Shown here piece by piece: positions 41,802-51,569 of a DNA stretch of 64,000 nt. A program made the translations under genes and the position numbers. The number at the start of each line of letters is the position of its first letter. The first letter of the stretch is position 1. This DNA is from Acidiflorens sp963847715 (GTDB taxonomy: Bacteria > Acidobacteriota > Terriglobia > Terriglobales > Acidobacteriaceae). The stretch is from positions 1 to 64,000 of the forward strand of contig CAWKAZ010000018.1 of assembly GCA_963847715.1 (NCBI GenBank). Reading direction: 5' to 3'. The notes under the pieces were generated by a model. That model ran no database searches. It had not been told where the DNA came from and worked only from the letters and a program-made list of their open reading frames with translations.

Positions 41802-44800
41802 ATGGCAAATGGCAGGACCGCGTTTACTCGCTTCGCTTCGTTTGTAGTCCTACTGATTACTTGCGCTGTCGGAAGTTCAGTCGCACAGCTGTTCCCGGGC
41901 CGAATCACCGGAACCGTTCGCGATGCTCAAGGCGCGGTTATTCCAGGTGCCACGGTCAAGCTCTCCAATCCAACCACGGGACTCGAGCGCACCGTCACCA
42001 CGGACGACACCGGAAACTTCAATTTTCCGGAATTGGCGCTCGGCACCTTCCGTCTGACTGTGAGTAAAGAGGGCTTCGGAACGACCGTCGTCACCGAGAT
42101 CACGACATCTCAAGGGTTGGTCAATACCATCAATCCTGTCTTGGCGGTTGGCTCTGTCAGTTCGCAAATCGAGGTTCTGTCAACGCCTCCGCTTGTCCAG
42201 ACCGAAACGAATTCCACAGGCGGGCAACTAAGTGAAGTGCAGGTCGAATCGCTGCCCATTGGGAATAGCGACTACACGCGTCTGGCACTGGTCCTTCCGG
42301 GCGTGACTCAAAACAGCAATTTTGCCTTCGCGCAGTACACCATCAACGGTTCGCGATCACGATCGAATGGGTTCAACATCGATGGTGCATCCGACACGGA
42401 TCCATCCACGTATCTTCCCTCTATTAACGAGGGTGGCAATTCTGCTACGGCCGCGACGCGTCTGCCACTAGATGCCATCGAAGAAGTCAGCGTGTCGGCG
42501 AACGCTGGAGCCGACAGCGGGCAAAACTCGGGCAGCGTCATGAATGTCACAGTTCGTAGTGGAACGAACCATCTGCACGGCTCCGTCTACGAGATGCACC
42601 GCGATGCCGCACTTGATGCGACGAATTTCTTTGAAAATCTCGGTGGTGTTCCGAAAGCTCACTTCGTATGGAACGAATTCGGCGGAACTGTGGGCGGCCC
42701 GATCAACATCCCTCATGTCTACGATGGTCGGAATCGCACCTTCTTCTTCGCAGGCTACGACGGCAGCCGATTGCGGCTAGGCACAACCCTGAACGGCAAC
42801 GCGCCGACTTCTGCGCAAATTCAGACTGCCACCACTTTGGTTCAGTCTCAGAGCATTACTCCAAATCAACTGGGGCTCAATATTGTGGGTCTGTATTCCA
42901 AACTCGGACTCTCAGGTCCATTCGTTGTGGATAATCGCGGCCAACAATCTCCGAACAGCGGTCTTTTGAAAATCGACCACAGAATCTCAAACGCAGATTC
43001 GCTTTCGGCACGATATCTCCACGGCGAGGGCGAAGACGAGTTTCCGGGGGGCGGACCTGGCCCGGGCGGCGGCTCACAGTTGAGTCCATGGTTTGGCGTC
43101 ACGCCCACCGTGGCCGACAATTTTGCAATCAGCGAGGTCCATTTGTTCAATCCGGGCCTGATCAACACGCTACGGCTGGGTTGGAACCGCTTCAGCCAAT
43201 TTCAGAAAGGCCGCGACGCCAATGTCAACCCAGCCACGATTGGATTTAATACTGGCGTTGGTCCAGAGAGCTATGGCATCCCTGAGATCGACACCACCGG
43301 CTTTTCGAATCTGGGTCTCCAATACGGCGCTGGCGGCCGAGTTGCAACAAGCTATCAGATCGCTGACGAAGCTAATTGGACCCGCGGTGCACATGCCTGG
43401 AAGTTCGGCTTCAATTTTCTGCACAATTACTCCAACTACACGATCGTCGGGGGGCGTGGCATCTTTTCATTCACCGGGTCACAACTGGGTAGCAGCCTCA
43501 CATCGGACGGCAGCATTGCCAGTCTGGTCGACTTGATCGCGGGTTTGCCAACGCCCGGTTCCGGCAAAACGCAAATCACGCGCGTCGGCAGCCCTCGGGC
43601 AAATATCGATCAGAACATCGTCAGCGGATTCGCGATGGATACATACAAGATTACGCAGCGGCTCACGCTGGTTGCGGGCCTACGCTACGATTTCTTCACC
43701 ACCGTGAATGAATCGCGCGGTCGCTTCTCGGTTTTCGATCCCAATCAGGGTCTAATACAGACTTCACACATATACAACGCTCCGAAGGGTAATTTCGGCC
43801 CGCGCGTTTCACTGGCTTGGGCACCAACTACCTCAATCATCCCCGGACGAGAGACGGTCTTCCGCGCCGGCTTTGGTGTTTACTACGACACAATTCCGCT
43901 TAACAACTTCGAAGAAGGGCTTGCACAAAACCCGATCGGCCCAACCGCTGGTTACACAATTGTGCCGAGCGCACCGGTTCCCTTCGGCGTTGGCGTCCCA
44001 ATCTTCGGCACAGGCGCTCCTCAACCTCCTTTCAACATTGCTAACATCCAGCGCAACCTAAAGACACCGAATTCGCAAGAGTGGAATGTCAATATTCAGC
44101 AGGAACTTAGCCAGAGATTTGTTTTCCAGATTGCCTACGTTGGAAATCACAGCATTCACCAGCTTCAGCTCTTGGACATAAACCAGCCACCTCTTGGAGC
44201 AGGGTACGGGCCCGGATGCGCGCCGCAGTATCCCAGCGGGGATCCCGCGTGTGAGCAGGCCGCCCGGCCGTACAACGCCAAGTTCCCCACGTTGTCGCAG
44301 ATCAACACGATTTCGACCCCGGGGTTCGCCCACTACCATTCGCTGCAGGCAACTTTGAAGTCGAACGACTTCCATGGCTTAACGACGCAAATTGCGTTTA
44401 CGTGGTCCCACAACATGGACACGGCGTCGGAGGTGGAAGATTTCTTCGGTACTAGCGGTTACGTACCGCAGGACTCGACAAACCTGCGTGGAAGCTATGG
44501 AAACTCGGAATTCGACCAGCGGCGGGCGCTGATCATCACGTACGTTTATGCGATCCCAGGTCCTAAAACTGGTAATGCGCTTGCTTACGCGCTCAAGGAC
44601 TGGCAGGTCTCGGGAACAACAACACTACGCGACGGCCTAGCCGCACCACTCTTGACTTTCGGAGACGAAAGCGGCGTAGGAAATAACCACACTCGATACA
44701 ACTGCGTCGGGCCGATTCACTATCAACTGAAGGACTTCACGCAGCCGTATGCGTCCGTGAGTTCGTTTTCGGAGCCCGCGCCGGGAACATGGGGTAACTG

Positions 44801-45062
44801 CCCGCGTAATCCCCTGACCGCTCCGGGGTTGAACGCGTGGGATATGTCTCTGCAAAGGACCTTCAAGATGGGAGAGCGGTTCGCGTTCCAGTTCCGCACG
44901 AGCTTCTTTAACGCATTCAACCATCCGAATTTTGCCGAGCCGTCACCCGGCCCAGCCAATTCCACGTTTATCACCGCAACCGCCGATGACGGCAGTTTCG
45001 ATTCTCACTTTGGAGTCGGCGGACCGCGCAATGTTCAGTTCATGGGCAAGTTGACATGGTGA
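41802..45062 (+). CDS. TonB-dependent receptor, Oar-like, second
   Basis: A 1086-residue outer-membrane protein with a signal peptide (cleavage near SSVAQ), a carboxypeptidase-regulatory domain (GRITGTVRDAQGAVIPGATV) at about residues 33-120, and a plug with LPIGNSDYTRLALVLPGVTQ. A ~900-residue barrel ends in LTW. AAAGGAGAG precedes ATG 41802. It opens a plus-strand group with M61 peptidase, GntR regulator and FAD oxidase genes, and faces the PLP/permease group. I infer import of peptides or amino-acid conjugates. Confidence 0.88.
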   Translation: MANGRTAFTRFASFVVLLITCAVGSSVAQLFPGRITGTVRDAQGAVIPGATVKLSNPTTGLERTVTTDDTGNFNFPELALGTFRLTVSKEGFGTTVVTEITTSQGLVNTINPVLAVGSVSSQIEVLSTPPLVQTETNSTGGQLSEVQVESLPIGNSDYTRLALVLPGVTQNSNFAFAQYTINGSRSRSNGFNIDGASDTDPSTYLPSINEGGNSATAATRLPLDAIEEVSVSANAGADSGQNSGSVMNVTVRSGTNHLHGSVYEMHRDAALDATNFFENLGGVPKAHFVWNEFGGTVGGPINIPHVYDGRNRTFFFAGYDGSRLRLGTTLNGNAPTSAQIQTATTLVQSQSITPNQLGLNIVGLYSKLGLSGPFVVDNRGQQSPNSGLLKIDHRISNADSLSARYLHGEGEDEFPGGGPGPGGGSQLSPWFGVTPTVADNFAISEVHLFNPGLINTLRLGWNRFSQFQKGRDANVNPATIGFNTGVGPESYGIPEIDTTGFSNLGLQYGAGGRVATSYQIADEANWTRGAHAWKFGFNFLHNYSNYTIVGGRGIFSFTGSQLGSSLTSDGSIASLVDLIAGLPTPGSGKTQITRVGSPRANIDQNIVSGFAMDTYKITQRLTLVAGLRYDFFTTVNESRGRFSVFDPNQGLIQTSHIYNAPKGNFGPRVSLAWAPTTSIIPGRETVFRAGFGVYYDTIPLNNFEEGLAQNPIGPTAGYTIVPSAPVPFGVGVPIFGTGAPQPPFNIANIQRNLKTPNSQEWNVNIQQELSQRFVFQIAYVGNHSIHQLQLLDINQPPLGAGYGPGCAPQYPSGDPACEQAARPYNAKFPTLSQINTISTPGFAHYHSLQATLKSNDFHGLTTQIAFTWSHNMDTASEVEDFFGTSGYVPQDSTNLRGSYGNSEFDQRRALIITYVYAIPGPKTGNALAYALKDWQVSGTTTLRDGLAAPLLTFGDESGVGNNHTRYNCVGPIHYQLKDFTQPYASVSSFSEPAPGTWGNCPRNPLTAPGLNAWDMSLQRTFKMGERFAFQFRTSFFNAFNHPNFAEPSPGPANSTFITATADDGSFDSHFGVGGPRNVQFMGKLTW

Positions 45063-45094
45063 TGGATTCTTGACGCTGACAGGGAGGTTTGCTC

Positions 45095-47017
45095 ATGACT
45101 GGTTTGTGTGACTCAAAGCTCACGCGGCTTTCCATTGGTTCGTGGCGGTTGGTCTTTGGAATGGCCTTCGTCGCGTGTGTCTTAGCATCTGCGCAGACGA
45201 AGCAGGCCCCCGGGCCCATCACCATTTCCGTGGATGCAACCGAGGCGGCACAGAAAGTTCTGCATGCCGAATTGTCCATACCAACTAAGCCCGGCGCACT
45301 GACTCTCTACTATCCAAAGTGGATGCCTGCCGACCATTCCCCCGATGGTCCAATCTGGAATTTGGCTGGTCTGCAGTTTTCCGCTGCAGGCAAATCGATT
45401 CCGTGGAGCCAGGACGATGTGGACATGTATGCTTTTCACGTGGACGTGCCGCAAGGCGCAGCTGCCGTGACCGCCAAGCTCGATTTCCTGCTATCCGCGC
45501 CGGGTCCGGGTATTGACTTCAGCGCATCGGGCACAGCGCGGCTGTTCGTTCTGATGTGGAATCAGGTAGTTCTTTACCCGAGCGGATGGCCCGCTAGCCA
45601 GATCACTTTCCAACCTAAACTCACGGTCCCAAAGGGGTGGACGTCCCATACGGCACTCCCGATCGCGGAACAATCGTCAGAGACGATCACCTTTAAGCCT
45701 GTGACGCTCGATCTGCTGATCGACTCCCCTGTGCAGTCAGGTGCGTATACCAAGGTGATTCCGCTGACTCCGGGCGAGAATCCCTCTCATGAAATCGATT
45801 TAGCGGCCGATAGTGAGTCCGCTCTCGATATACCTCCCGCAGTACTTGACAACTACAGGCATCTCGTCAAGGAAGCGCAGGCACTCTACCAGTCTCATCA
45901 TTACCGCGAATACCACTTCCTGCTGACCTTGAGCGACAACATCATGGGATTGGGCCAAGAACATCATGAGAGCAGCGATGACCGCGTACCCGCAAGCGCT
46001 CTCTCCGATTCCAACCAACGTCTGCTTGGAGCGGACCTGCTCCCACATGAGTTCACTCATTCCTGGAACGGGCAATATCGTCGTCCGGAAGGACTCGCTA
46101 CTTCGGATTTCCAGCAGCCCATGAAAGGCGAGTTGCTTTGGGTTTATGAGGGGCTGACCACATATCTAGGCACTGTGCTGGCTGCCCGTAGCGGCTTACG
46201 CAGCGCAGAACAGACCCGCGAGCACCTCGCGTTGATGGCCTCAACCCTTGATCACCGCGCGGGAAGAACCTGGCGTTCTCTAGAGAACACATCGCGAGCC
46301 GCGCAGATTCTCTATTTCGCCCCTTCGGAGTGGATCTCGTATCGTCGTGGAACCGATTTCTATCCTGAAAGCGTACTGATCTGGCTCGAGGCAGATGTCA
46401 CCATCCGCAACCTATCTGAAGGGCGCCGATCATTGGATGATTTCTGCCGGACGTTCCTTGGCGGATCTGAGACCATGCCGGTCGTTAAGGCATACAACTT
46501 CGATGACTTGGTGGTGGCGATGAATAGGGTTACCGCATACGATTGGCGGAGTTTCTTTCTCGAACGACTGCAGTCCGTCAACGCGCACGCTCCACTGGGA
46601 GGACTTAACGGAGGCGGATGGCAACTGACATACAACGACGAACCCAACCAGATAATCGCGGCATCACAAGCCGCCCCCGGACCTGTTGACTACACTTCCT
46701 CGATCGGTTTGTTGGTCAAGCCGGACGGAACGGTGCACGACGCAATACGCGGGATGCCAGCGTATCAGCGCGGAATCCGCCCATATACTCGAATCTTGGC
46801 AGTGAACGGTCGCCAATTCTCGATAGAAGCGTTGAACAATGCTCTTGCCGAATCGAAGAAGCAGGCAGCGCCCATCGTGCTGCTCATCTCAAACGCCGGG
46901 TTTGTTGAAAGCCATGAAGTTGACTATCACAGTGGGCTCCGTTATCCGCATTTGGTGCGAAGCGAGTCTTCGCGCGACTATCTGGATGAAATTCTGAAGC
47001 CTCGCGTTACGCAGTGA
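45095..47017 (+). CDS. M61-family aminopeptidase with PDZ domain, exported
   Basis: The ~640-residue protein has a Sec signal (FGMAFVACVLASAQ), an N-terminal beta-sandwich (YYPKWMPADHSPDGPI), a gluzincin catalytic domain with HEFTHSWNG (zinc ligands H318 and H322, catalytic E319) and the third ligand E352 in VYEGLTTY. A C-terminal PDZ-like region (YTSSIGLLVKPDGTV ... GIRPYTRILAVNGRQFS) completes it. M61 enzymes remove N-terminal Gly/Ala residues or D-amino acids. The start at ATG 45095 has AGGGAGG upstream. It follows the TonB receptor by 32 bases, so the pair is probably co-transcribed: one captures peptides and the other trims them in the periplasm. Confidence 0.87.
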   Translation: MTGLCDSKLTRLSIGSWRLVFGMAFVACVLASAQTKQAPGPITISVDATEAAQKVLHAELSIPTKPGALTLYYPKWMPADHSPDGPIWNLAGLQFSAAGKSIPWSQDDVDMYAFHVDVPQGAAAVTAKLDFLLSAPGPGIDFSASGTARLFVLMWNQVVLYPSGWPASQITFQPKLTVPKGWTSHTALPIAEQSSETITFKPVTLDLLIDSPVQSGAYTKVIPLTPGENPSHEIDLAADSESALDIPPAVLDNYRHLVKEAQALYQSHHYREYHFLLTLSDNIMGLGQEHHESSDDRVPASALSDSNQRLLGADLLPHEFTHSWNGQYRRPEGLATSDFQQPMKGELLWVYEGLTTYLGTVLAARSGLRSAEQTREHLALMASTLDHRAGRTWRSLENTSRAAQILYFAPSEWISYRRGTDFYPESVLIWLEADVTIRNLSEGRRSLDDFCRTFLGGSETMPVVKAYNFDDLVVAMNRVTAYDWRSFFLERLQSVNAHAPLGGLNGGGWQLTYNDEPNQIIAASQAAPGPVDYTSSIGLLVKPDGTVHDAIRGMPAYQRGIRPYTRILAVNGRQFSIEALNNALAESKKQAAPIVLLISNAGFVESHEVDYHSGLRYPHLVRSESSRDYLDEILKPRVTQ

Positions 47018-47117
47018 TCGGTGCGTACCTCGATATGATCTAATAACTAGGGACGCCTCCCAGGGTACTATCTGGAAGTCTGGCTGGTGACCGTGGCGAA
47101 CGGGACGCGGAGGAAGA

Positions 47118-47822
47118 GTGGCAAAAGTGGTAAGTCGTAAGCGGACTCGAGCCAAGCAAGCGTCCGGGGTCGGCGACAAACTCAGCGTAAAGGTCTACAA
47201 GGCCATGAAGCGGGATATCATTCGTGGCATTCATCCCACCGGCGAACCTCTGACCGAGAAAGATCTGGCAAAACAATACAAATCTAGCCGCACTCCAGTG
47301 CGCGAGGCCGCACTTCGACTGCAAGAGGATCGTTTGCTGCGCATTGTCCCCAATCGCGGCTATTTTGTGAGCCCGATTACGCTGCAAGAACTTACGGACA
47401 TTTATGAATATCGGTCAGCAGTCGAGTGCGCCGCAGCTGAGCTAGCCGCCAGGAAAGCAACTGACTCGGAACTGCTCCAGAAGTTGATCCAACTCTCCGA
47501 GACCTCCTACCAGACTGACAGCATTGAGAGCTACATGGAGTTCATTGAAGCCGATACGATTTTCCACGTCGGCATTGCCCGTCTGTCGCGCAATCAGATG
47601 CTGATAAGGGCAGTCAATGAAGCACGTTGCCAGATGGAACGCATCATGTATGCCGCGATTGACATCCACTACTTCGGCGAGGTTCCGACGCGCGAACATC
47701 GAGCAATCATGAAAGCCATCGTCGAGCATGACCCCGACTCTGCCCGTCGGCACATGCATGATCACATCGTTCAGTCCAAGAGCAAAGTCCTCCGGCTGAC
47801 GGGATCTTCGGGCGCACCCTAG
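47118..47822 (+). CDS. GntR-family regulator (FadR/FCD subgroup)
   Basis: The 234-residue regulator starts at GTG 47118 behind GGAGGAAGA. An N-terminal winged helix (KRDIIRGIHPTGEPLTEKDLAKQYKSSRTPVREAALRL, shortened at its wing; about 30-100) and a C-terminal FCD effector domain (YEYRSAVECAAAELAA ... FHVGIARLSRNQML ... REHRAIMKAIVEHD) are clear. The FCD histidines and Asp suggest a metal-bound carboxylate or amino-acid effector. It sits between the M61 peptidase and FAD oxidase genes and is the obvious regulator of the 37-51 kb locus. Confidence 0.9.
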   Translation: MAKVVSRKRTRAKQASGVGDKLSVKVYKAMKRDIIRGIHPTGEPLTEKDLAKQYKSSRTPVREAALRLQEDRLLRIVPNRGYFVSPITLQELTDIYEYRSAVECAAAELAARKATDSELLQKLIQLSETSYQTDSIESYMEFIEADTIFHVGIARLSRNQMLIRAVNEARCQMERIMYAAIDIHYFGEVPTREHRAIMKAIVEHDPDSARRHMHDHIVQSKSKVLRLTGSSGAP

Positions 47823-47857
47823 AGCCCAAGGCGTGGTTTGGCCTCCAGGAATAGAGA

Positions 47858-49240
47858 ATGAAGGAAGCATCGAACGAGGTCTACCGCGCTCTGAGGCAAC
47901 GCTTCCGTGGCGATCTGCTCCGCCCCAATGATTCGCAGTACGAGACTGCTCGAGGCATTTGGAATGGCATGGTGGCGCGCCGTCCAGGTTTGATCGCCCG
48001 CTGTGCTGACGTATCTGATGTCCAGGCCGCAGTACGAATTGCTTCAGCCTCTGGTGTCCTTACCGCCGTGCGTTGCGGAGGCCACAGCCTCGCCGGGTTC
48101 AGCACCTGCGATGACGGAATGGTGATCGATTTGTCGAACCTGCGCCAGGTTGCGGTGAACCCGGATGCGCGAACATGTCGTTTCGCAGGCGGCTGTCTGC
48201 TCGGAACCGTCGATGCTGTCACACAGAAGGACGGCCTCGCCTTTCCGGCTGGTGTCGTATCTCATACCGGCGCATCCGGATTGGTTCTCGGGGGAGGGTT
48301 CGGTTGGCTGACACGCCTTCACGGACTATCTTCGGATAACGTAGAGGGATTCACACTGGTCACTGCAGATGGATCCCTGCTTCGCGCCAACTCGAAGGAA
48401 AACGACGATCTCTTCTGGGCCCTGCGTGGGGGTGGTGGCAACTTTGGCGTGGTGACGGAATTTGAAGTCAGAATACATCCAGTCACCACTGTGCTGGTGG
48501 GTGAGGCAGTGTGCACGGGGGATGACATTCCAGCATTAGTTCGGAAATGGAGAGACTTCATGCCGGAATCGCCCGACAATTTGCGCTGGAGTCTCTCTCT
48601 GCGTCTTGCGCCCGACGCTGAGAATGTCCCGGCCGAATTACGGAGACATCCCGCTGTCACTCAGGCCGCGGTTTGGATCGGTGACATGGAAAAAGGGCAG
48701 CATTGCATGAACCACATCCTTTCCCTTTGCAATCCGGTGGCAGTAACCAGGAAGAGCCTCTCGTTTCTGGCCTTGCAGACCATGGCAGATGGCGAATTCC
48801 CCCACGGACGGCGGTATTACACGAAATCTGGTTACTGCAAAACTCTCGACAACAACGTAATTGATGTGATGGTGCAGTCCCTCGCCAGTATTCCCTCTCC
48901 CATGACCCAGGTTGAACTCGCATATCTTGGAGGCGCAGTCACGCATGTGGGCGCCGCGGACACCGCGTTTGGTGATCGCAGTTCACCATTTGTGATCAAT
49001 CTGCTGGGCAATTGGACGCAGGCGTCCGAAGACGACTCCAATGTTTCGTGGATTCGCGAACTTTTCGGATCGCTACGTCCCTCCATGACCCCGGGGGTAT
49101 ACGTCAATTTCATGAGTGGAGACGAAGATGACCGCGTCCTCGAAGCCTACCGCGAAAGGTGGGCACGCCTCGTCAATGTTAAATCGCATTATGACCCAAG
49201 CAACTTCTTTCGGCTCAACCAGAACATTCGGCCACACTAG
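47858..49240 (+). CDS. FAD-linked oxidase, BBE family (covalent His-FAD)
   Basis: A 460-residue oxidoreductase with the VAO/PCMH FAD fold and a C-terminal berberine-bridge (BBE) motif. RCGGHSLAGFS carries the His that binds FAD covalently. VVSHTGASGLVLGGGFGWLTR holds the second site, but the usual Cys is replaced by Ser/His, so one covalent bond is expected. LRGGGGNFGVVTEFE and the terminal YDPSNFFRLNQNI are typical. No signal peptide is seen. Such enzymes oxidise alcohols, sugars or amine-type compounds. It follows the GntR gene by 36 bases, in line with oxidation of the compound imported by this locus. Confidence 0.87.
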   Translation: MKEASNEVYRALRQRFRGDLLRPNDSQYETARGIWNGMVARRPGLIARCADVSDVQAAVRIASASGVLTAVRCGGHSLAGFSTCDDGMVIDLSNLRQVAVNPDARTCRFAGGCLLGTVDAVTQKDGLAFPAGVVSHTGASGLVLGGGFGWLTRLHGLSSDNVEGFTLVTADGSLLRANSKENDDLFWALRGGGGNFGVVTEFEVRIHPVTTVLVGEAVCTGDDIPALVRKWRDFMPESPDNLRWSLSLRLAPDAENVPAELRRHPAVTQAAVWIGDMEKGQHCMNHILSLCNPVAVTRKSLSFLALQTMADGEFPHGRRYYTKSGYCKTLDNNVIDVMVQSLASIPSPMTQVELAYLGGAVTHVGAADTAFGDRSSPFVINLLGNWTQASEDDSNVSWIRELFGSLRPSMTPGVYVNFMSGDEDDRVLEAYRERWARLVNVKSHYDPSNFFRLNQNIRPH

Positions 49241-49617
49241 GCCGGCACAGCCAATCCTCTTCTCCTCAAGGCTAGTTTATGGGAGTTCAACGGGAGCGGA
49301 TGAGTTACCTGCGCCGAGAAGCATTCTATGGAAGCACCGTTCGGCGGTGGCCAGCGACAAGATCATTGGGCGGGCTGCCCAACCACGATCAGTGCAGACT
49401 TTCCTAGCGGGAGTCAGCGAGCGTTTGCTCCGAGCCAACCCAACCGCTTTAATTGCACCATCGCGAACAAACTCTCTGACTCAACTTCGCTCTGAATACC
49501 GAGCAAGCCCGTGCCGGTTTGCCGCTCCACGTCCGGCTGCCTCTCTTGATAATGAACGTAGTTGATCCTACGGCAAGAGCTGCTTGCTTGTGAGGAATTT
49601 CGCAAACGCCTGGACGC
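49241..49617. other. Intergenic region without recognised gene
   Basis: This 377-base gap between convergent FAD-oxidase and CocE-like genes holds no frame with plausible coding features. No convincing terminator hairpin or repeat is visible. Confidence 0.5.
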
Positions 49618-51421
49618 TCAGGGCACTATCGGGAGAATCAGAGCCGATGGCCGAGATTTGTCGTGGTAGATGAGGTTGTTTGCTTTAATCATGTGCGTTC
49701 CACGCGCCTGATCCTCACCGGTATTCAAGTTTCGATCAAATCGTGGGAAGTTGCTGCTGGAAATCTCGAGCCTCAGTTGGTGCCCTGGTAGGAAAACATT
49801 GCTCGTCGCCCAAAGATCTACGCTAACGTGATAGATCTCCCCGGAATTTCCGAGTTCCGGTTTCTCCTGCGAATTGCGGTAGCGCAAGCGCAGAATGCCT
49901 TCCGTCAAATTCTGAGCAAATCCGTTCGGCCAGACGTCAACCACTTTCCCGGTAAAGTCTGTGTCGACCGCAGAGCTGCTGACATACAGGTCGAGCGAAA
50001 TTGGACCCGTAACTTCGGTGTTTTGTGTAAATGCCGGTGAAGAGAATACGAGCACGTCGCCTCGCGCTTCGGCGGGCCGCTGGTCCTGCGGGCCAATTCC
50101 AGTCGGCAGCGGTTGGCAACAAAGGGGCCCACCAATCGTGGGGACTGCGTCGTTCGGATCGTAGATGTATTGGTCGGGTTTCTCCTCGGCAGGCGCGGTT
50201 GTGCTCAGCGTGCCGCCTCCCTCAATGCCGTTCGCCGGCTTCGTCGAGTGCAGGTAATATCGCGTTGCCTTGGCGCGCTCCAGTGGCCAGTCATTTTCTT
50301 CGCGCCAGTCGTTCTTGCCCATGACGAAGATTTTTACGGGTTTCTCCTGGTCGAATCCATTCTCTGTTCCCTTGAGCAGACTGTCGTACCAACGCAGGGT
50401 CACTTCCTCTATGTCGAACGGTAGCTTATTGCCAAAGTCGACGGCTCCTATCTTTCTCACTGCGGTTCCACCGGCATGGCCTCCAACGTAGATCATCAGG
50501 CGCTGACCGCGCCGCGCAGCCTCCGTACCCGCTTCGTGTTTGAGGCGCGCAAAATTCCTTAACGTCCCGCCTAGAAAAATGTCGTACCATGCGCCCAGGC
50601 TGAATACTGGAACTTGAATCTGCGCGTAGTGGTCTTCGATCGACCACTGCTTCCAATAGTCGTCATAGTTTGGGTGCGCGAGCCAGTCGGTGAAATACGG
50701 TGCCAGACCTGCAGTCGAAGGTGTTTCGAACACCGGATAGGACAACAGTGGCAGCGTCGATGTCCATTTAACTGCGTCGCCGCCGACGTCTACGCGGCGG
50801 TTAATGGTCTGTGCCGCCAGTCCTGTCGTCCACGACTCGTCGAACCATTGCTCAAACGCACCGCCTTGATAGGTCCATCCGTCGTGATAGTTGGACGCCG
50901 TATCGTTGGGGCAAATGCCCGCCAGATGAGGCGGTTGAGAAATTGCCGCCAGATACTGGGTCGCGCCGACGTAGGAGCCACCGAACATCCCAACCTTACC
51001 GTTCGAATAGGGAAGGGCAGCGGCCCACTCAACTGTGTCGTAGCCATCCTGAGATTCGTGCTTGAACGGATACCAATCCCCCTCCGAGGCAGTATCTCCC
51101 GCGGACGTCTTGTGCGACGACCACGTAGCCTCGTGCCGCAGCTTTCAGGCAAAACTCAAGCTGTCCGTTCTTGTCATAAGGTGTGCGCGTCAACAGCACC
51201 GGCAACTTGTCCTCTGCCTTCGGACGGCAAATATCTGCGCGCAACGTGACGCCGTCACGCATCTTCACAGGCACGCCCCGCTCGACCGTCACTGCGTAAC
51301 TATCTGCGGCCATGACTCCGGGCGGGGTTAAGAGCGTCAGGGCGCCGAAGCAATACGCTAGCAGCACCCGAAAACGTGCCCTCGCTCGTTTTCCTCGCTC
51401 CGCAGACATCATTCTTCCCAT
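49618..51421 (-). pseudogene. CocE/NonD-family S15 hydrolase with one frameshift
   Basis: Two abutting frames make one ~600-residue X-Pro dipeptidyl-peptidase/cocaine-esterase-like enzyme. The N-terminal part (from 51421) has a signal peptide and DGVTLRADICRP, TRTPYDKN and VAQDVRGRY; the C-terminal part (to 49618) has the nucleophile Ser in MFGGSYVGATQ, an Asp/His region and the jelly-roll domain. The join needs removal of one base near 51091: on the coding strand TACTGCCTCGGAGG should read TACGCCTCGGAGG (Arg-Tyr-Ala-Ser-Glu-Gly-Asp-Trp), after which the frame runs cleanly. Either a sequencing error or a recent mutation fits. The family cleaves acyl-amide or ester bonds. It sits convergently to the FAD-oxidase gene. 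Confidence 0.75.
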
Positions 51422-51524
51422 TCATTCCGCCTTTGTCGACTTCCAGCCTTGCCGGTTCGCAGCGTAGGACACTGGAATCGTCCCTGTCAAGACATGCAGC
51501 GCAGTTGTTGGCAGCGGTCTTTTC

Positions 51525-51538
51525 AACTTCATGAAGTT
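51525..51538. promoter_or_regulatory. AACTTCATGAAGTT palindrome upstream of GH2
   Basis: A perfect 14-base inverted repeat lies ~32 bases before the GH2 start ATG 51570 and overlaps the less likely upstream ATG 51531. It may be an operator. Confidence 0.4.
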
Positions 51539-51569
51539 TGATTACTGTAATCGCACGCGGAAACCTTAT

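Noticed and set aside
49116..49565. 149-codon plus-strand ORF after the FAD oxidase
   Set aside because: It overlaps the end of the oxidase gene in another frame, has no family resemblance, and the rest is low-information sequence.
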